From: Methanosarcina barkeri 3
GTDB taxonomy: Archaea; Halobacteriota; Methanosarcinia; Methanosarcinales; Methanosarcinaceae
Assembly (NCBI RefSeq): GCF_000970305.1
Contig: NZ_CP009517.1
Span: forward strand, 620,001 to 684,000
Length of the DNA stretch: 64,000 nt
Direction of reading: 5' to 3'
How positions within the stretch are numbered: the first letter of the stretch is position 1; every line of letters starts with the position of its first letter. Below are positions 63,441 through 64,000 of the stretch, piece after piece. A program made the translations under genes and the position numbers. The notes beneath the pieces are model-generated. The model made no database searches. It saw nothing but the letters and a program-made list of their open reading frames with translations, and was not told where the DNA came from.

Positions 63441-64000
63441 CCTGGTATTCTCTTCTTTCCCCTGGAAATTTTATTCAGCTTATCTTCCAGTCTCTCAATT
63501 TTCAATCTTTCAAAGTGCAGGAGAGCTACTTCAGCAATTATGGATGCACTCATAAGATAGCGGTCATCGGCATTGAATTTAATTGCCTCGAGCGAATAGG
63601 TTGCCTGGAGTAAAACCTTATTAAGCCCCTGACTGTCTGCAGTTTTTCCGATATCCTGGATAGAACGCACACTCATGTCTGCAGTTTCTTTTAAGTTCTT
63701 TTCAATTGCCCCAGTTCCGATCTCCTGCAGCAACAGCTCAGCGTTTAATGCCGCGTCCTCAAATTTCTGGCTTGCTGCAACCTTCCCTGTCTCCCCGAGA
63801 AGAGCAACTGTGCTGCTTGCAACATCACCCAGCTTTTGTGATGTAACACTTTTTCCGATCTCTCCAAGAGCGAAAATAACTGCAATCGTTCCTTTTTTAT
63901 CTCTTCTAGAAGCTGCGGTATTTCCCATCTCACCAAGGCAGAAGGCTGCGATCTTTGCAGGAGTTTCCATTTTTTGTCCTGCTGCGACTTTTCCAAGCTC
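63428..64000 (-). CDS. Helical-repeat protein, paralogue 4 (5' end outside window)
   Basis: The frame remains open to the window edge (ELGKVAAGQKMETPAK before the first internal Met), so the N-terminus is missing. It contains very regular repeats: LGEMGNTAASRRDKKGTIAV, LGEIGKSVTSQKLGDVASST, LGETGKVAASQKFEDAALNA, LQEIGTGAIEKNLKETADMS. The clearest of the four for the ~34-residue unit. The C-terminal end is basic. Confidence 0.7.
   Translation of the reverse strand, partial: ELGKVAAGQKMETPAKIAAFCLGEMGNTAASRRDKKGTIAVIFALGEIGKSVTSQKLGDVASSTVALLGETGKVAASQKFEDAALNAELLLQEIGTGAIEKNLKETADMSVRSIQDIGKTADSQGLNKVLLQATYSLEAIKFNADDRYLMSASIIAEVALLHFERLKIERLEDKLNKISRGKKRIPGTDL

Overview
The window looks like chromosome of a Methanosarcina-type methanogenic archaeon. 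The evidence is AT-rich intergenic DNA, TATA-box promoters, many archaeal or S-layer-type secreted proteins, a dimethylamine methyltransferase gene (mtbB) read through an in-frame amber codon (pyrrolysine) next to its corrinoid protein mtbC, an MptE pterin kinase of the tetrahydrosarcinapterin pathway, and an archaeal XPB helicase with a Bax1-type nuclease. The genus is inferred from gene content; no rRNA or tRNA gene was found.

Layout. 0-8 kb: a NUDIX gene without a clear start, an HsdM remnant, a small membrane protein, an AGCS amino acid/cation symporter, and a three-gene exporter operon (CARDB-like surface protein, FtsX/MacB permease, ABC ATPase) whose coding and spacer DNA is studded with minisatellites. 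8.6-9.5 kb: two copies of a probable ~190-nt structured RNA gene with matching promoters. 10-18 kb: XPB-Bax1, an SDH-family membrane protease, a Gdx/SugE exporter, a radical SAM protein and a methyltransferase. 18.2-22.5 kb: mtbC-mtbB(Pyl)-permease for dimethylamine use. 23-31 kb: gene-poor accessory DNA with tnpB remnants, a DUF4143 ATPase, a MITE-like element, 226-bp tandem repeats, several large inverted repeats and a decayed second copy of mptE. 31-41 kb: a thioredoxin lipoprotein, cyclophilin, a short class II ribonucleotide reductase, an EamA transporter, IleRS and intact MptE.

41.5-44.4 kb holds the most unusual locus. Four tiny Gly/Cys/Trp-rich proteins are served by three ~200-nt leader RNAs. 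The leaders begin at the same distance from their TATA boxes and fold the same first stem from different bases. The last two genes are each followed by a ~120-nt element with nested, covarying stems. I recognise none of these. 45-49.5 kb: a secreted protein, a ribbon-helix-helix/thioredoxin-fold fusion, and a 12-repeat NHL + 3 PKD surface protein. 49.8-57.4 kb: a complete trp gene set in the order trpC-B-A-D-F-E-G. 57.6-64 kb: four paralogous helical-repeat proteins, a NosD-like/thioredoxin fusion, a PAS-domain remnant and one further small-RNA candidate.

Dispersed hairpin-rich repeats (near 3.8, 10.4, 32 and 36.7 kb) and short tandem repeats occur throughout, in spacers and inside the ends of several proteins.
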